A stretch of 64,000 nt of DNA from Eximiradius sp. GTDB lineage: Bacteria > Bacteroidota > Ignavibacteria > Kapaibacteriales > UBA2268. Of the stretch, positions 1 to 9,669 are shown piece by piece (the stretch's first letter is position 1; the number at the start of each line of letters is the position of its first letter). Location: the NCBI GenBank assembly GCA_937127445.1, contig CAKZLY010000013.1, positions 62,001 through 126,000 on the forward strand, in the 5' to 3' direction. The notes beneath the pieces were generated by a model, which saw only the letters and a list, made by a program, of their open reading frames with translations, searched no databases and was not told the DNA's origin. Position numbers and translations under genes: made by a program.

Positions 1-419
1 TTTCAGATCTTGGTGGGATTGCTCATCTGCTTGATGAAAAAATATTACGCGACAAACCTTTATATCACGCTATCGGGGTATCAGTTTCGAATTTTTTGCA
101 AGGAGTTATCGAATTTGCACGCTTGCAGTGCGAAAATCTTTCACTTCTGCCATCAGAAGTACTTCTCCCAATACTTCGAACATCATTTGAAAATTCAGTC
201 TCGGCATTAGAGCAAGGCAGAGATGTACCAATAACTGGACCTGTTGCTCGTGGAGACACCGAACGTATTAATATACATCTCGAAAGCCTGAGAAGTAATA
301 GCCAATATGCTGATGAATACAGATTACTGACTCACTTTTTAGCATCTATTTTGATGAAACAAGGCAAAATTAACGAAGAGACCTACAATAAAATTATCAC
401 TATTACTAATCACAAATAA
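1..419 (+). CDS. DUF2520 / Rossmann-like oxidoreductase family protein, C-terminal part
   Basis: The reading frame is open from the left edge (codons begin at base 3) to TAA at 417-419, so the N-terminus lies outside the window. About 138 residues are visible. The segment TGPVARGD followed by a helical tail resembles the C-terminal dimerisation part of DUF2520 proteins, which have an N-terminal NAD(P)-binding Rossmann fold related to F420-dependent NADP reductases. The physiological substrate of this family is not established. The gene converges on the minus-strand secreted-protein gene ending at 466. Only the C-terminal domain can be judged here, so the nucleotide-binding half is assumed, not seen. 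Confidence 0.65.
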   Translation, partial: SDLGGIAHLLDEKILRDKPLYHAIGVSVSNFLQGVIEFARLQCENLSLLPSEVLLPILRTSFENSVSALEQGRDVPITGPVARGDTERINIHLESLRSNSQYADEYRLLTHFLASILMKQGKINEETYNKIITITNHK

Positions 420-465
420 GATGTAATCCGGATTGCTTGGAATTATATCAATTTTGTATATATTA

Positions 466-1074
466 TTACTTTGAATAATTAAGCTTGTAGTTTACACCAA
501 TTGCTAAACTCATTAAGTGAGGATACCCTGGGACAAACGATACAGCAAAATCTAAACGCTCAGAAAAAGTATATTTATATTCAAACTCGCCACCGTACCA
601 CAAAAATATGTATTGCCATTTGTCATTAGCATCCCCTAAAAAAAAATGAGGATTAACGTATCCATCCAATTCAAGCCAATTCCTTCTGTAAACAAAGGTT
701 GGACCAATTCCACCAAATAAACTATGTCTATCGATTTTAAAAATTTTCGCCCTAAGACCAATATGCGAAAACCCTCCTAATCTTTCGGCACAATCAGCAT
801 ACAAAGCTTGAACTAATTTTAAAGAGAGAAAATCTTTATAGATAAACTTCTCGTAAATTAATTCGCCACCGAGATTCATTACTAAATATGCATTTTTGTC
901 AAGTTTATTGGGCATTAATTTGGCATTCGCCTTTTCACCTTTTGGATGAATGCTCAGACCAAAGAATTTAATACCTATATTATCTTGTGGGTAAATTTCT
1001 GAATATGGAAGAATACAAAAAATTAAACATAAAATGAGCCGAAATTTTCTTTCAAACATATTGATGATAAGCAT
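466..1074 (-). CDS. Hypothetical exported protein, probable outer-membrane barrel
   Basis: About 202 residues. The N-terminus is a basic start (FERKFR), then a hydrophobic stretch ending near IYPQD, which reads as a signal peptide. The mature part has alternating aromatic and polar strands (for example YRRNWLELDGYVNP) and a final stretch ending in YKLNYSK, as in small outer-membrane barrels. The frame stays open further upstream into tmk, but that extension would precede the signal peptide. I therefore take the ATG at 1074; a second ATG at 1059 is equally possible. It is the last gene of the run tadA-rsmI-tmk. I do not recognise a named family. Confidence 0.6.
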   Translation of the reverse strand: MLIINMFERKFRLILCLIFCILPYSEIYPQDNIGIKFFGLSIHPKGEKANAKLMPNKLDKNAYLVMNLGGELIYEKFIYKDFLSLKLVQALYADCAERLGGFSHIGLRAKIFKIDRHSLFGGIGPTFVYRRNWLELDGYVNPHFFLGDANDKWQYIFLWYGGEFEYKYTFSERLDFAVSFVPGYPHLMSLAIGVNYKLNYSK

Positions 1075-1081
1075 AAATCCA

Positions 1082-1699
1082 CTATTTTGAAAAACCTTCG
1101 AAAAAATTGTCGAAAACTTCGCATACCTTTCGAGCAGTTTCTTGTCGAGAACCGCTTGCATCAATAAGGATAAATCTATCAGGTTCTTGGTTGGCAATAT
1201 AGTTGTAGCCTTCTATAACTTTTAAGAAAAATTCATCACCCGCTTTTTCAATTCTATCGAATTCCTGACGTGAAGTTCTGCGTTTTGACTCGTCGAGGGA
1301 AATGGATAGGTAAATTGTAAGATTTGGTATAAGCCCGCCGGTTGCAAATAAATTAAGCTTTTGCACCAAATCGAGAGGTAAACCTCGCCCAAATGCTTGA
1401 TATGCAGTAGTAGAATCATAGAATCTATCGCAAATTACAATTTTACCTTGTTGGAGTTCAGGCTTAATGATTGTATCCACAAGATTTGCACGAGCGGCTT
1501 CGAACAACAATAGCTCCGAGCGAGCTCCAACTTTATGCTTGGAAGAAAGCAGGATTTTACGTAATTGTTCCGAGAAATCGCTACCACCTGGTTCGCGCAT
1601 AGTTACAACTGTTAAACCTTTGCTTTCAATATATTCTTTTAGCAACTTAATCTGGGTTGTTTTTCCACAACCATCTATTCCTTCGAACGTTATGAGCAT
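1082..1699 (-). CDS. tmk: Thymidylate kinase (dTMP kinase)
   Basis: 205 residues, the usual length for the family. It phosphorylates dTMP to dTDP with ATP in the cytoplasm, the committed step to dTTP. The P-loop GIDGCGKTT is at residues 7-15, the dTMP-binding REPGG at 35-39, the DRFYDST motif at 91-97, and a basic LID segment (RRTSRQEFDR) near 140-149. It sits 8 bp downstream of rsmI, and its stop is 7 bp before the next start, consistent with a polycistronic message. All key residues appear intact. Confidence 0.96.
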   Translation of the reverse strand: MLITFEGIDGCGKTTQIKLLKEYIESKGLTVVTMREPGGSDFSEQLRKILLSSKHKVGARSELLLFEAARANLVDTIIKPELQQGKIVICDRFYDSTTAYQAFGRGLPLDLVQKLNLFATGGLIPNLTIYLSISLDESKRRTSRQEFDRIEKAGDEFFLKVIEGYNYIANQEPDRFILIDASGSRQETARKVCEVFDNFFEGFSK

Positions 1700-1707
1700 A
1701 AGAAAAC

Positions 1708-2400
1708 CTATTTTTTCCCTTCTAAAATAACAACAAATTCACCTTTGAAGTTACTTTTATTTTTAATTATTTCTTTAACTTCTGCAATAGATCCACGAAT
1801 AAACTCTTCGTAAATCTTAGTTAGTTCGCGAGCCAAGCAAATCTGCCTATCAGCAGTTGCTATGTCATGTAATTCATCAAGCAATTTATGAATCCGATAA
1901 GGAGATTCATACATCACAGATGTCATATCTAAATCAACAACTTTTTGAAGGAATGTTTTTCGTCCTTTTTTGTGAGGCGGGAAACCGAAAAAAGCAAATT
2001 TATCCGCTGCAATTCCGCTTGCAACAATTGCAGTCAAAAATGCTGATGCACCGGGGAGAGATACAATCTGAATGTTTCTTGCAATTGCTTCTCGCACAAC
2101 AGCCCAACCTGGATCAGAAATAATTGGAGTGCCAGCTTCGCTAATTAGTGCAACGCTTTTTCCACTTTGGATTTTATCGACTAATTCGCCGGCGCGAGCT
2201 CGTTCATTATGCTCGAAGTAGCTAATGAGCAACTTCGGTTCAATTTCGAGCAATTTCAGCAATTTAGATGCAGTTCTGCTATCTTCGCAGGCAATAATAT
2301 CGCATTGTTTCAACACTCGCACAGCTCGAAAAGTAATATCTTCAAGGTTTCCAATAGGAGTAGGCACAATATACAAAGCAGGAGCAATCGAGTTATCCAT
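1708..2400 (-). CDS. rsmI: 16S rRNA (cytidine(1402)-2'-O)-methyltransferase
   Basis: 230 residues. RsmI is a tetrapyrrole-methylase-fold enzyme that methylates the 2'-OH of C1402 in the 16S rRNA decoding centre using S-adenosylmethionine. The N-terminal motif PTPIGNLEDIT is at residues 13-23, and the SAM-site motif SEAGTPIISDPG at about 87-98 (more often SDAGTPGISDPG). MYESPYRI and the late RELTKIYEEF segment are also family signatures. The protein is shorter than the E. coli enzyme, lacking much of its C-terminal extension, as in many Bacteroidota. Its start overlaps the end of tadA by 8 bp, indicating translational coupling. Confidence 0.95.
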   Translation of the reverse strand: MDNSIAPALYIVPTPIGNLEDITFRAVRVLKQCDIIACEDSRTASKLLKLLEIEPKLLISYFEHNERARAGELVDKIQSGKSVALISEAGTPIISDPGWAVVREAIARNIQIVSLPGASAFLTAIVASGIAADKFAFFGFPPHKKGRKTFLQKVVDLDMTSVMYESPYRIHKLLDELHDIATADRQICLARELTKIYEEFIRGSIAEVKEIIKNKSNFKGEFVVILEGKK

Positions 2401-2857
2401 TTTTCCTTTCCCGCAATTTTTTAAAGAAGTTTTTCAGCAATAGCGAACATTCTTCTTCGCATATGCCACCAAGGACATTAAGCCTGTGATTAAGTCTTGC
2501 ATCAGAAGTAATATTATAAAGGCTTGCGGCTGCACCTGCTTTGGGGTCGAACGCACCGAAAACAAGCCTTCGCAAGCGGGCAAGGACAATTGCACCGCTG
2601 CACATAGGGCAGGGTTCAAGAGTAACGTAAATATCGCAATCGAGTAGATGCTTGTGGCCCACTTTTTTAATAGCGCGTTCTATTGCAATAATTTCAGCAT
2701 GAGCAGTAGAATTATTCCTTTTCTCCACTTGATTATATCCACGAGCGATTATTTCGCCGCCCTGAACAATTATTGCACCGACGGGTACATCTTCCGATGC
2801 CGAGCATTTTCTTGCTTGCTTGATTGCTTCTTTGATATAGTATTCATCGGACTTCAT
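2393..2857 (-). CDS. tadA: tRNA-specific adenosine deaminase
   Basis: 154 residues. TadA deaminates adenosine 34 to inosine in the anticodon of tRNA-Arg(ACG). The zinc-dependent cytidine/deoxycytidylate deaminase signature is complete: HAE at residues 53-55 (zinc ligand and proton shuttle) and PCPMCSG around 82-88 with the two zinc cysteines. The loop NNSTAHAE is typical of TadA rather than guanine deaminase. The gene starts 2 bp after the stop of the upstream secreted-protein gene and overlaps rsmI by 8 bp, so it lies in the same operon. Confidence 0.93.
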   Translation of the reverse strand: MKSDEYYIKEAIKQARKCSASEDVPVGAIIVQGGEIIARGYNQVEKRNNSTAHAEIIAIERAIKKVGHKHLLDCDIYVTLEPCPMCSGAIVLARLRRLVFGAFDPKAGAAASLYNITSDARLNHRLNVLGGICEEECSLLLKNFFKKLRERKNG

Positions 2858-2859
2858 AG

Positions 2860-3783
2860 TTAAAAGCGATATCCAAGCATTACATTGAAAACACCATCGC
2901 CAAAAGCATTTTTGCCGACAATATTAATATTATAGCCAGTATTGATGAAAACATTGTTATCGAACAATATATTAAATCCAGCACCCACTTGCAAAGTTTC
3001 TTCGTTTAGCGGACGGCGCCTTAGATTAAATTTGGGCAGTTTTAAATTATCGCCGAGCGGGAGGAAATAATGCCCAAAGAACAAAAGTTGAGTGCCAGGA
3101 ACAGACACAATGCCAAGCTTTGTATTAAAAATAAATCTTGGTTTTAAATCTTCGTCGCGCCAGTTATACAAACTGCCAAGCTCGAAATTGATATTATCAA
3201 TAGTTTGCTTAAAATTAGCACCGGCAATGAGTTCGAAAGCACCATCACAAAGAAAATCATAATCGGGGTCGTCTTGCCCACGATAATATCCAAACGGTAC
3301 ATATACACCACCAACCAAAGACACGGCTGTTTCACCATCTATAATCGCATATTCACCCGTTAGCTTCAAATTTTCCACTTGAAACATATTGAAATCGGCT
3401 TTGGTTGCCTGTCTATAGTTAGAATCGTAAGTATATTTTTCATTATAGTTTGAATAAACAAAAGATAATTCAGCGTTTAATGTAAAGTTTTTTGTTGCTC
3501 TCCATTTGAAATTAGGGATAAAATAATATCTTGAAAGTTGAAATGTATATTTTTTATATCCAATTATTGTGTCATTTTTGATAATTGGCACAGTATCAAC
3601 TGCTCGAGACACAATATTTCCTTTGCTGCTGAAATAAGTAGATGCATTACTCATCTTGTAATCAAACGATAATTCAAATTTCGGCAATTCTTTTTGCTTT
3701 GGTCGCTGCACTTTTAAAGGTTGCGGGAAAAGATTAGCCGACGTCACAATCAATAAAATTCCAAAAAACAATAATTTACGCAT
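2860..3783 (-). CDS. Hypothetical outer-membrane barrel protein
   Basis: 307 residues from the ATG at 3783, chosen because GGAG lies 5 bases upstream and the chain then starts with a normal signal peptide (MRKLLFFGILLIVTSANLFPQ). An upstream ATG at 3798 would add five residues without a ribosome-binding site. The mature part is rich in alternating aromatic strands such as LQVGAGFNILFDNNVFINTGYNI and ends in VFNVMLGYRF, a C-terminal aromatic strand typical of outer-membrane barrels. No named family is recognised. It is the first gene of the tadA-rsmI-tmk run and shares an upstream region with divergent fumC. Confidence 0.65.
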   Translation of the reverse strand: MRKLLFFGILLIVTSANLFPQPLKVQRPKQKELPKFELSFDYKMSNASTYFSSKGNIVSRAVDTVPIIKNDTIIGYKKYTFQLSRYYFIPNFKWRATKNFTLNAELSFVYSNYNEKYTYDSNYRQATKADFNMFQVENLKLTGEYAIIDGETAVSLVGGVYVPFGYYRGQDDPDYDFLCDGAFELIAGANFKQTIDNINFELGSLYNWRDEDLKPRFIFNTKLGIVSVPGTQLLFFGHYFLPLGDNLKLPKFNLRRRPLNEETLQVGAGFNILFDNNVFINTGYNINIVGKNAFGDGVFNVMLGYRF

Positions 3784-3922
3784 AGCAACTCCATACAAAC
3801 TTTTAAAATTAAGAAAAAATAGAATAAATCAAAAGTTTAATTAAACTTGAACTTCTCGATTGTATCATAATATAGTTGAGAAAAATACGTTTTTTAATTT
3901 TTAAACTTGTTTTGGAAGAAAA

Positions 3923-5314
3923 ATGGCAACACGTATCGAAAAAGACACAATGGGCGAAATTGAAGTCCCTAATGAATTTTATTATGGGGCTCAATCAGCT
4001 CGTTCATTAATCCATTTTGCAATTGGGACTGAAAAAATGCCCCGCCCTATAATTCGCGCAATGGGTATATTAAAAAAGGCAGCAGCACTTGTGAACTCTG
4101 ATTTGGGAATTCTGCCAAAAGAAAAAGCAGAACTAATTGTAAAAGCAGCAGACGAAGTAATCGAAGGAAAACTTGACGCGCATTTCCCGCTTTCAATATG
4201 GCAAACAGGTTCCGGTACACAAACCAATATGAACACAAACGAAGTGATTTCCAACCGCGCCATTGAAATTGCTGGTGGGGAACTCGGAAGCAAAAAACCT
4301 ATTCATCCAAACGACGATGTAAATAAATCTCAAAGCTCTAACGATACTTTCCCAACCGCAATGCACATTGCCGCAGCGGAGGAAATTGTTCGAAGGCTTA
4401 TTCCTGCCGTTTCAAAATTGCGTGATACGTTAGCAAAGAAGTCCGAAGAGTTCAAAGACATTATTAAGGTTGGGCGGACACACCTGCAAGATGCTGTTCC
4501 TCTGACACTTGGACAAGAATTTTCTGCTTATGTTCATCAATTAGACAAAGCTCTGGAACGACTAAACAAAGTTTTACCCGATTTATACGAGCTTGCAATT
4601 GGTGGGACTGCCGTTGGAACGGGACTGAACGCACATCCCGAATTTGCAGAATGCACTGCAAAAAAAATTTCTGAGCTGACGGGATTGCCATTTGTTTCGG
4701 CACCGAACAAGTTCGAGGCACTTGCTGCACACGATGCACTCGTTTTTGCTCACGGTGCATTAAAAACACTTGCCGCATCGCTAATGAAAATCGCCAACGA
4801 TATTCGCTGGCTTGCTTCGGGTCCACGTTGTGGTTTAGGCGAAATTAGCATACCGGAAAATGAGCCTGGTTCATCGATTATGCCGGGGAAGGTCAATCCC
4901 ACTCAATCCGAGGCAATGACGATGGTATGCGTTCAGGTTTTTGGCAATGATACTGCAATTAATTTTGGGGGTGCTTCGGGCAATTTCGAGCTGAACGTGT
5001 TTAAGCCGGTGATAATCTATAACTTTTTGCAAAGTGTCCGTTTGCTTGCAGATACCTGCTTGATGTTCGAAGAGCACTGCGCCAAAGGCATCGAGCCAAT
5101 CAAAGAAAAAATCGACTACTACGTGCAAAATACATTAATGCTTGTTACAGCACTAAATCCTTATATCGGCTATGACAATGCTGCAAAAATTGCTAAACAC
5201 GCACATAAAAATAAACTCACTTTAAAACAAGCAGCTATCGAACTTGAAATTCTCACAGAGGAAGAATTTGATAAATACGTACGCCCTGAAAAAATGCTCG
5301 GACCAAATTTATAA
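3923..5314 (+). CDS. fumC: Fumarate hydratase class II
   Basis: 463 residues, the normal size. It catalyses reversible hydration of fumarate to L-malate in the TCA cycle, without an iron-sulfur cluster. The superfamily signature [11 protein letters not shown] starts at residue 316 and carries the catalytic serine loop. The [24 protein letters not shown] and VGRTHLQDA (His187) segments are all fumarase-type rather than aspartase- or argininosuccinate-lyase-type. The ATG is preceded by GGAAG. The gene is monocistronic, divergent from the tadA run, and followed by a hairpin terminator at 5354-5394. Confidence 0.96.
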   Translation: MATRIEKDTMGEIEVPNEFYYGAQSARSLIHFAIGTEKMPRPIIRAMGILKKAAALVNSDLGILPKEKAELIVKAADEVIEGKLDAHFPLSIWQTGSGTQTNMNTNEVISNRAIEIAGGELGSKKPIHPNDDVNKSQSSNDTFPTAMHIAAAEEIVRRLIPAVSKLRDTLAKKSEEFKDIIKVGRTHLQDAVPLTLGQEFSAYVHQLDKALERLNKVLPDLYELAIGGTAVGTGLNAHPEFAECTAKKISELTGLPFVSAPNKFEALAAHDALVFAHGALKTLAASLMKIANDIRWLASGPRCGLGEISIPENEPGSSIMPGKVNPTQSEAMTMVCVQVFGNDTAINFGGASGNFELNVFKPVIIYNFLQSVRLLADTCLMFEEHCAKGIEPIKEKIDYYVQNTLMLVTALNPYIGYDNAAKIAKHAHKNKLTLKQAAIELEILTEEEFDKYVRPEKMLGPNL

Positions 5315-5353
5315 ACAGTCGAATAATTTTATCTACTACGAATAATCGGTTGT

Positions 5354-5394
5354 AAGGAAGTTATTCTCAAATTAATAGAGATAACTTCCTTTTT
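5354..5394 (+). terminator. Rho-independent terminator after fumC
   Basis: The arm AAGGAAGTTATTCTC (5354-5368) pairs with GAGATAACTTCCTTT (5378-5392) with one bulged T and a 9-base loop, followed by T-rich TTTTAATTT. It lies 39 bases past the fumC stop. It could also slow transcription from the opposite side, but the T tract is on the fumC strand. Confidence 0.75.
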
Positions 5395-5457
5395 AATTTA
5401 AAGCATACTTTTCAGGTAATTGACTTGTGATACAACAATAAACGAGAATAAACAAAT

Positions 5458-6351
5458 CTACATTTTCTTGCGCTTCACAAGATAGCTCGAAAGTGCATAG
5501 TCGTAGCTTGAAGAGGTATCGAGTAGATTATAATCAATCTGGTGGTTCAAGCATTCTTTTTTCAGGAAATGAATATAATCATTGACAGCATTTTTGTAAG
5601 CAAGTTGAATTTGGTAAGGGTTAGTAAGCATAGTTTCTCCCGACTCCATATCGACAAAATTAGCTGGAGAACCAACTTTAAAATCAATTTCGCGAGGATC
5701 GAGAACATGGAAAACAATTACTTCGTGTTTTTTATGGCGGAAGTGTTTCAGAGCGGTTAAAATTTCGTCAGGATTATCGAAGAAATCGCTGAAGACAATA
5801 ACAAGCCCACGTCGGCGAATTTTCTCGGCGAGCAAGTTCAGAGCGGAAGCAGTTCCTGTATCGTTTGCAGGAGTATTTTGCTCTAAGGCTTTCAGAATTT
5901 GACGCATATAAGAAGGCTTCGAATTCGGTGGAAGAAAAGTGCGAATACCGTTGTCGAAAAGAGTAAGTCCAATGGCATCTCTTTGCTGTATCATAAGCAA
6001 AGACAAAGCAGCTGCAAGATATGCAGAATACTCATATTTCGAAATATTTCCGTTCGAAGCATAAGCCATCGAACGACTCGCATCAATTGCAATTGTGCAA
6101 CGTAAGTTTGTTTCTTCCTGAAATTCTTTAACGTAATATTTGCCAGTGCGTGCAAATACTTTCCAATCAAGATATTTAATTTCGTCTCCTGGGCGGTAAG
6201 CGCGATGTTCGGCAAATTCTACGCTGAAACCGTGGTAAGGCGAACGGTGCAATCCGGTGATGAACCCTTCAACTACAAGACGGGCAATAAGTTCCAAATT
6301 CCCAACTTTTGCAACGGTTTTCGGATCTAAATACTTACGGTAGTCATTCAT
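5458..6351 (-). CDS. DUF58 domain protein (von Willebrand A-like fold)
   Basis: 297 residues. The DUF58 signature YRPGDEIKYLDWKVFART is at residues 53-70. A VWA-type metal site begins with DASRS at 90-94, followed by a GLVIVFSDFFDN segment. DUF58 proteins usually sit beside MoxR AAA+ ATPases and act in poorly defined chaperone or metal-insertion functions. No moxR is next to this one, which is somewhat unusual. The ATG directly abuts the stop of the upstream FAH-family gene (TAAATG), so it is the last gene of the purS operon. No transmembrane segment is evident. Confidence 0.85.
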   Translation of the reverse strand: MNDYRKYLDPKTVAKVGNLELIARLVVEGFITGLHRSPYHGFSVEFAEHRAYRPGDEIKYLDWKVFARTGKYYVKEFQEETNLRCTIAIDASRSMAYASNGNISKYEYSAYLAAALSLLMIQQRDAIGLTLFDNGIRTFLPPNSKPSYMRQILKALEQNTPANDTGTASALNLLAEKIRRRGLVIVFSDFFDNPDEILTALKHFRHKKHEVIVFHVLDPREIDFKVGSPANFVDMESGETMLTNPYQIQLAYKNAVNDYIHFLKKECLNHQIDYNLLDTSSSYDYALSSYLVKRKKM

Positions 6352-7008
6352 TTATTCTTCGACGCCAACGTTTAATTCAACATAACCACATAGTATGGCT
6401 TTAAGTTTGTCGCCAACAGCAATTGGTCCAACTCCTTCGGGTGTACCTGTAAAGATAATATCGCCTTCTTCGAGATAATAAACTGACGAAAGAAAAGCTA
6501 CGAGTTCTTCAATGCTACGCTCCATTTGCGAAGTGTTTACTTTTTGGCGAAGAGTGCCGTTCTGGTAGAGCTCAATATCGAAAAAGTTTGATGTAATTTC
6601 GGCTGCAGGAACAATTTTCGAAATAGGTGCACTTGTTGCAAACCCTTTTGCAATAGCCCAGGGATGACCGTTTCGTTTTGCTTCGGCTTGAAGATCTCGC
6701 ATAGTTACGTCAATGCCCACACCATAGCCAGCAATGTAATCCTTTGCCTGTTCTTTCGCGATATTGTGACAATCCTTGCCAATGACGGCAACAAGTTCGC
6801 ACTCGTAATGGACATTACTGGAAATCTTTGGAAGGATTATATTATCACCATCATATACAATTGAGGAAGGTGGCTTAATAAAAATAATTGGAGAAGTTGG
6901 CACAGCCGAACCCATTTCGCGAGCGTGAGTAGCATAGTTTTGTCCAACGCAGTATGCTACGCCTGCTTGCAAAGCATTACCGTTTGTGAAAAATAGTTTC
7001 TTTCGCAT
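6352..7008 (-). CDS. Fumarylacetoacetate hydrolase family protein (FAHD1-like)
   Basis: 218 residues, the short single-domain form of the family. Metal ligands match the FAH pattern: E69 and E71 in HYECELVAVIG, and D100 in GYGVGIDVT. The C-terminal motif FTGTPEGVGP is also present. Members hydrolyse acylpyruvates or decarboxylate oxaloacetate, and some act in aromatic catabolism. The short form close to human FAHD1 favours acylpyruvase or oxaloacetate decarboxylase activity, but the substrate cannot be read from sequence. It lies 49 bp after gatA and abuts the DUF58 gene. Confidence 0.85.
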   Translation of the reverse strand: MRKKLFFTNGNALQAGVAYCVGQNYATHAREMGSAVPTSPIIFIKPPSSIVYDGDNIILPKISSNVHYECELVAVIGKDCHNIAKEQAKDYIAGYGVGIDVTMRDLQAEAKRNGHPWAIAKGFATSAPISKIVPAAEITSNFFDIELYQNGTLRQKVNTSQMERSIEELVAFLSSVYYLEEGDIIFTGTPEGVGPIAVGDKLKAILCGYVELNVGVEE

Positions 7009-7057
7009 AATTCACGATTGTTAAAAAGTTATTAGACTGTTTGCAATCAAAATAATT

Positions 7058-8458
7058 TTATTTTAATAAAGCATTTGATAATTGCAATAGTATATCCTCG
7101 TTAAAATGTTTTGATTGCAATTGCAAGCCAATCGGCAAACCATTCGAAGGCGACCCAGCAGGGAACGAAATCGCAGGTATTGCACCAAGATTTGCAGATA
7201 TTGTAAATAAATCGGAATAATACATTGCAATTGGGTCGTTTATTTTTTCTCCAATTTTAAATGGTGGAGTTGGAGTTGTCGGCATAAGTAGAACATCTAC
7301 TTCATTAAATATTCTATTATAGTCGTTATAAATCAAGCGTCGTGCTTTTTGAGCTTTTGTGTAGTAAGCATCATAATAGCCAGACGATAGCACAAAGGTG
7401 CCGAGCATAATGCGGCGTTTGACCTCCATACCAAAGCCTTCGGAACGAGTACGAGTAACAAAGTCGCCTTCGCCTTCTGCCCGAAAACCATAACGAACTC
7501 CATCATAGCGCGACAGGTTGGACGAAGCTTCGGCAGTTGCTAAAATATAATAAGTCGGTATCCAAATATTTGGATTTGTAAATGATATTTCCTTAGGTTG
7601 ACCACCGAGAGATTTTAATTTTTCTACATAGAAATCATAAGCTCTAACAATATCTTCGGAACAATTATTTAATAATTTGTTGCTTATTACTCCGAAAGTA
7701 AATTTTTCGGGCAAATTCTGTAAGTTATCGAAGGTTTGCGATGGTGAAATATTCGCACAGGTACTATCTTTTGCATCAGAACCTGAAATCACATCGAGCA
7801 CACGAGCAGTATCATCTGCATTCGAAGCCAAAATACCGATTTGATCCAGAGATGAAGCAAAAGCAACAAGTCCCCATCGGGAAATACGTCCGTAGGTTGG
7901 TTTAAGTCCCAAAGTACCGCAAAAAGCAGCAGGTTGGCGCACTGAACCACCTGTGTCTGAACCCAGTGCAACGTGGCAAAGCCCAGCAGCGACAGCAGCA
8001 GCCGAACCACCCGACGAACCACCGGGTGTGTATTCGTTATTGATTGGATTTAGCACGTTCCCGAAATAAGAGGTTTCGTTGGAACTTCCCATAGCAAATT
8101 CGTCTAAATTTGTTTTGCCGATGATTATAGCGCCCTCAGCCATCAAGCGTTCCACAGCAGTAGCATCATAGATAGGCTCGAAATTTTCAAGCATTCGCGA
8201 GGCACAAGTTGTTCGTATGCCTTTTGTCGAAATATTGTCTTTAATGGCAACTATCATACCTTCGAGCTTGCGGGGATTTCCATCCAAGAAGCGTTTATCG
8301 CTTTCAGCAGCCTGGGCAAGTGCTTTTTCGTTGCAAACAGTAATGAAAATATTTAAATGCCTATTTTCCCAAATTTTATCGAGAATTTCCTTAGTAAAAT
8401 CGACACAAGTTGTCTCTTTATTTTGGATTTTCTTTAAAAAATCACTGTATTTTATCAT
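7058..8458 (-). CDS. gatA: Aspartyl/glutamyl-tRNA(Asn/Gln) amidotransferase subunit A
   Basis: 466 residues, slightly shorter than the usual 480-490. GatA is the glutaminase subunit that supplies ammonia to GatB for converting Glu-tRNA(Gln) or Asp-tRNA(Asn). The amidase Ser-cisSer-Lys triad is present: K73 in AIKDN, S148 in PGGSSGG and S172 in [12 protein letters not shown]. The 75- and 24-residue spacing equals that of known GatA proteins. gatB and gatC are not adjacent, as is common. The start overlaps the upstream TatA-family gene by 17 bp. Confidence 0.95.
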   Translation of the reverse strand: MIKYSDFLKKIQNKETTCVDFTKEILDKIWENRHLNIFITVCNEKALAQAAESDKRFLDGNPRKLEGMIVAIKDNISTKGIRTTCASRMLENFEPIYDATAVERLMAEGAIIIGKTNLDEFAMGSSNETSYFGNVLNPINNEYTPGGSSGGSAAAVAAGLCHVALGSDTGGSVRQPAAFCGTLGLKPTYGRISRWGLVAFASSLDQIGILASNADDTARVLDVISGSDAKDSTCANISPSQTFDNLQNLPEKFTFGVISNKLLNNCSEDIVRAYDFYVEKLKSLGGQPKEISFTNPNIWIPTYYILATAEASSNLSRYDGVRYGFRAEGEGDFVTRTRSEGFGMEVKRRIMLGTFVLSSGYYDAYYTKAQKARRLIYNDYNRIFNEVDVLLMPTTPTPPFKIGEKINDPIAMYYSDLFTISANLGAIPAISFPAGSPSNGLPIGLQLQSKHFNEDILLQLSNALLK

Positions 8459-8753
8459 TTCCCTGATTCCCTTGATTTTCTTGATTTTTAGGTAATTCCT
8501 GACGAATTAAATTTTCAGGTTTAACAGATGCATCGCTGCTGCTATTTACAATTTCTTTTTTAACAACATTAATTTCGTCGGAGACTTCCTGCTGAATCTT
8601 GCTTATTTGCGTTTGAATTTCGGATTGAGCCTGACGGAACTGCCGAATACCTTTTCCCAGAAATCGAGCGACTTCCGGAATTTTCTTCGGACCGAAAAGA
8701 ATAATTATAGCGAGCAAAATTAGCAGAAGTTCGCCGCCGCCAACATCAAACAC
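8442..8753 (-). CDS. Sec-independent translocase protein TatA/TatB family
   Basis: 103 residues. A single hydrophobic N-terminal segment (about 7-20) is followed by the hinge FGPKKIPE, an amphipathic helix, and a longer charged, partly coiled-coil tail rich in Q, E and K. The GGGELLLILL start and longer tail suggest the TatB-like role in the twin-arginine translocase, which exports folded proteins. TatA and TatB cannot be separated with certainty by sequence in this phylum. It follows a shorter tatA by 11 bp and overlaps gatA. tatC is not in the window. Confidence 0.85.
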   Translation of the reverse strand: MFDVGGGELLLILLAIIILFGPKKIPEVARFLGKGIRQFRQAQSEIQTQISKIQQEVSDEINVVKKEIVNSSSDASVKPENLIRQELPKNQENQGNQGNDKIQ

Positions 8754-8764
8754 AACGATGCTCC

Positions 8765-8959
8765 CTATGGTTCAATTTTTTTGTTATCCTTGTTCTCATC
8801 TTCTTCAATTGACGAAGCCTTTTTAAATTCTTTAATCCCAGTGCCAAGCCCACGCATAAGCTCTGGAATTTTTTTTGCGCCGAACAGCACAACAATAATG
8901 AGCAAAATTATCAGAATTTCAGAAAAACCCAGAGAACCCATAAAAGCCAATGCCTCCAT
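8765..8959 (-). CDS. tatA: Sec-independent translocase protein TatA
   Basis: 64 residues, the typical size of TatA. The N-terminal transmembrane segment (about residues 13-26) leads into [20 protein letters not shown], the conserved hinge and amphipathic helix. A short acidic/basic tail follows. TatA oligomers form the protein-conducting element of the Tat pathway in the inner membrane. It lies 8 bp after purQ and 11 bp before the second TatA-family gene. Confidence 0.92.
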   Translation of the reverse strand: MEALAFMGSLGFSEILIILLIIVVLFGAKKIPELMRGLGTGIKEFKKASSIEEDENKDNKKIEP

Positions 8960-8967
8960 AACAACCT

Positions 8968-9666
8968 TTATTTAGAATGAATATAATTAGCAATTGATTT
9001 AAAAATAATAAGTCCATCGTCGCAACCAAGAATTTCGTCGGAATAGCGTTCGGGATGTGGCATCATACCTAATACATTGCCTTTTTCGTTAATTATGCCG
9101 GCAATATTGTTGATTGAGCCGTTTGGATTAGCCATGTCGGTAATTTCGCCCTGCTCGTTTGAGTAACGAAAGACAATTTGATTATTGTCTTCTAAGCGTT
9201 TAATAGTATCAGCATCAGCAAAATAGTTGCCCTCGCCGTGAGCAATTGGAATACGCAGGACAGCATTTTTTTCGATTAAGTTAGAAAATGGAGTCGTTGT
9301 GTTTTCCACGCGAAGCCAGACGTCCTTACAAACAAATCGCATATTTGTATTGCGAAGAAGCACACCGGGCAAAAGTTGAGCCTCGGTAAGAATTTGAAAT
9401 CCATTGCAAATACCAATTACAAGACCGCCACGGTTAGCAAAACCAACGACCGACTTCATAATCGGCGAAAATCGAGCAATAGCACCGCATCGCAGGTAAT
9501 CACCATAGGAAAACCCACCGGGAATAACAATGCAATCTATATCGTTTGGAATTTGTGTGTCCTTGTGCCAAAGATTAACAACTTCTTCGCCCAAACAGGT
9601 TTGAGTAGCAAAAATTGCATCGTGGTCGCAATTTGAACCAGGAAAAGTAATTACGCCAAATTTCAT
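8968..9666 (-). CDS. purQ: Phosphoribosylformylglycinamidine synthase subunit I (glutaminase)
   Basis: 232 residues. PurQ is the class I glutamine amidotransferase subunit of the three-part FGAM synthase (PurL-PurQ-PurS) in purine synthesis. The start [16 protein letters not shown] is characteristic. The nucleophile Cys87 lies in GICNGFQIL, and later IAHGEGNY and MMPHPER supply the histidine and glutamate of the triad. It begins 3 bp after purS. purL is not in the window. The separate PurS and PurQ rule out the large fused PurL of enterobacteria. Confidence 0.96.
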   Translation of the reverse strand: MKFGVITFPGSNCDHDAIFATQTCLGEEVVNLWHKDTQIPNDIDCIVIPGGFSYGDYLRCGAIARFSPIMKSVVGFANRGGLVIGICNGFQILTEAQLLPGVLLRNTNMRFVCKDVWLRVENTTTPFSNLIEKNAVLRIPIAHGEGNYFADADTIKRLEDNNQIVFRYSNEQGEITDMANPNGSINNIAGIINEKGNVLGMMPHPERYSDEILGCDDGLIIFKSIANYIHSK

Positions 9667-9669
9667 TAC

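Noticed and set aside
1075-1197. Upstream extension of the 466-1074 gene
   Set aside because: It would overlap the tmk 3' end by over 100 bp and put about 40 residues before a clear signal peptide.
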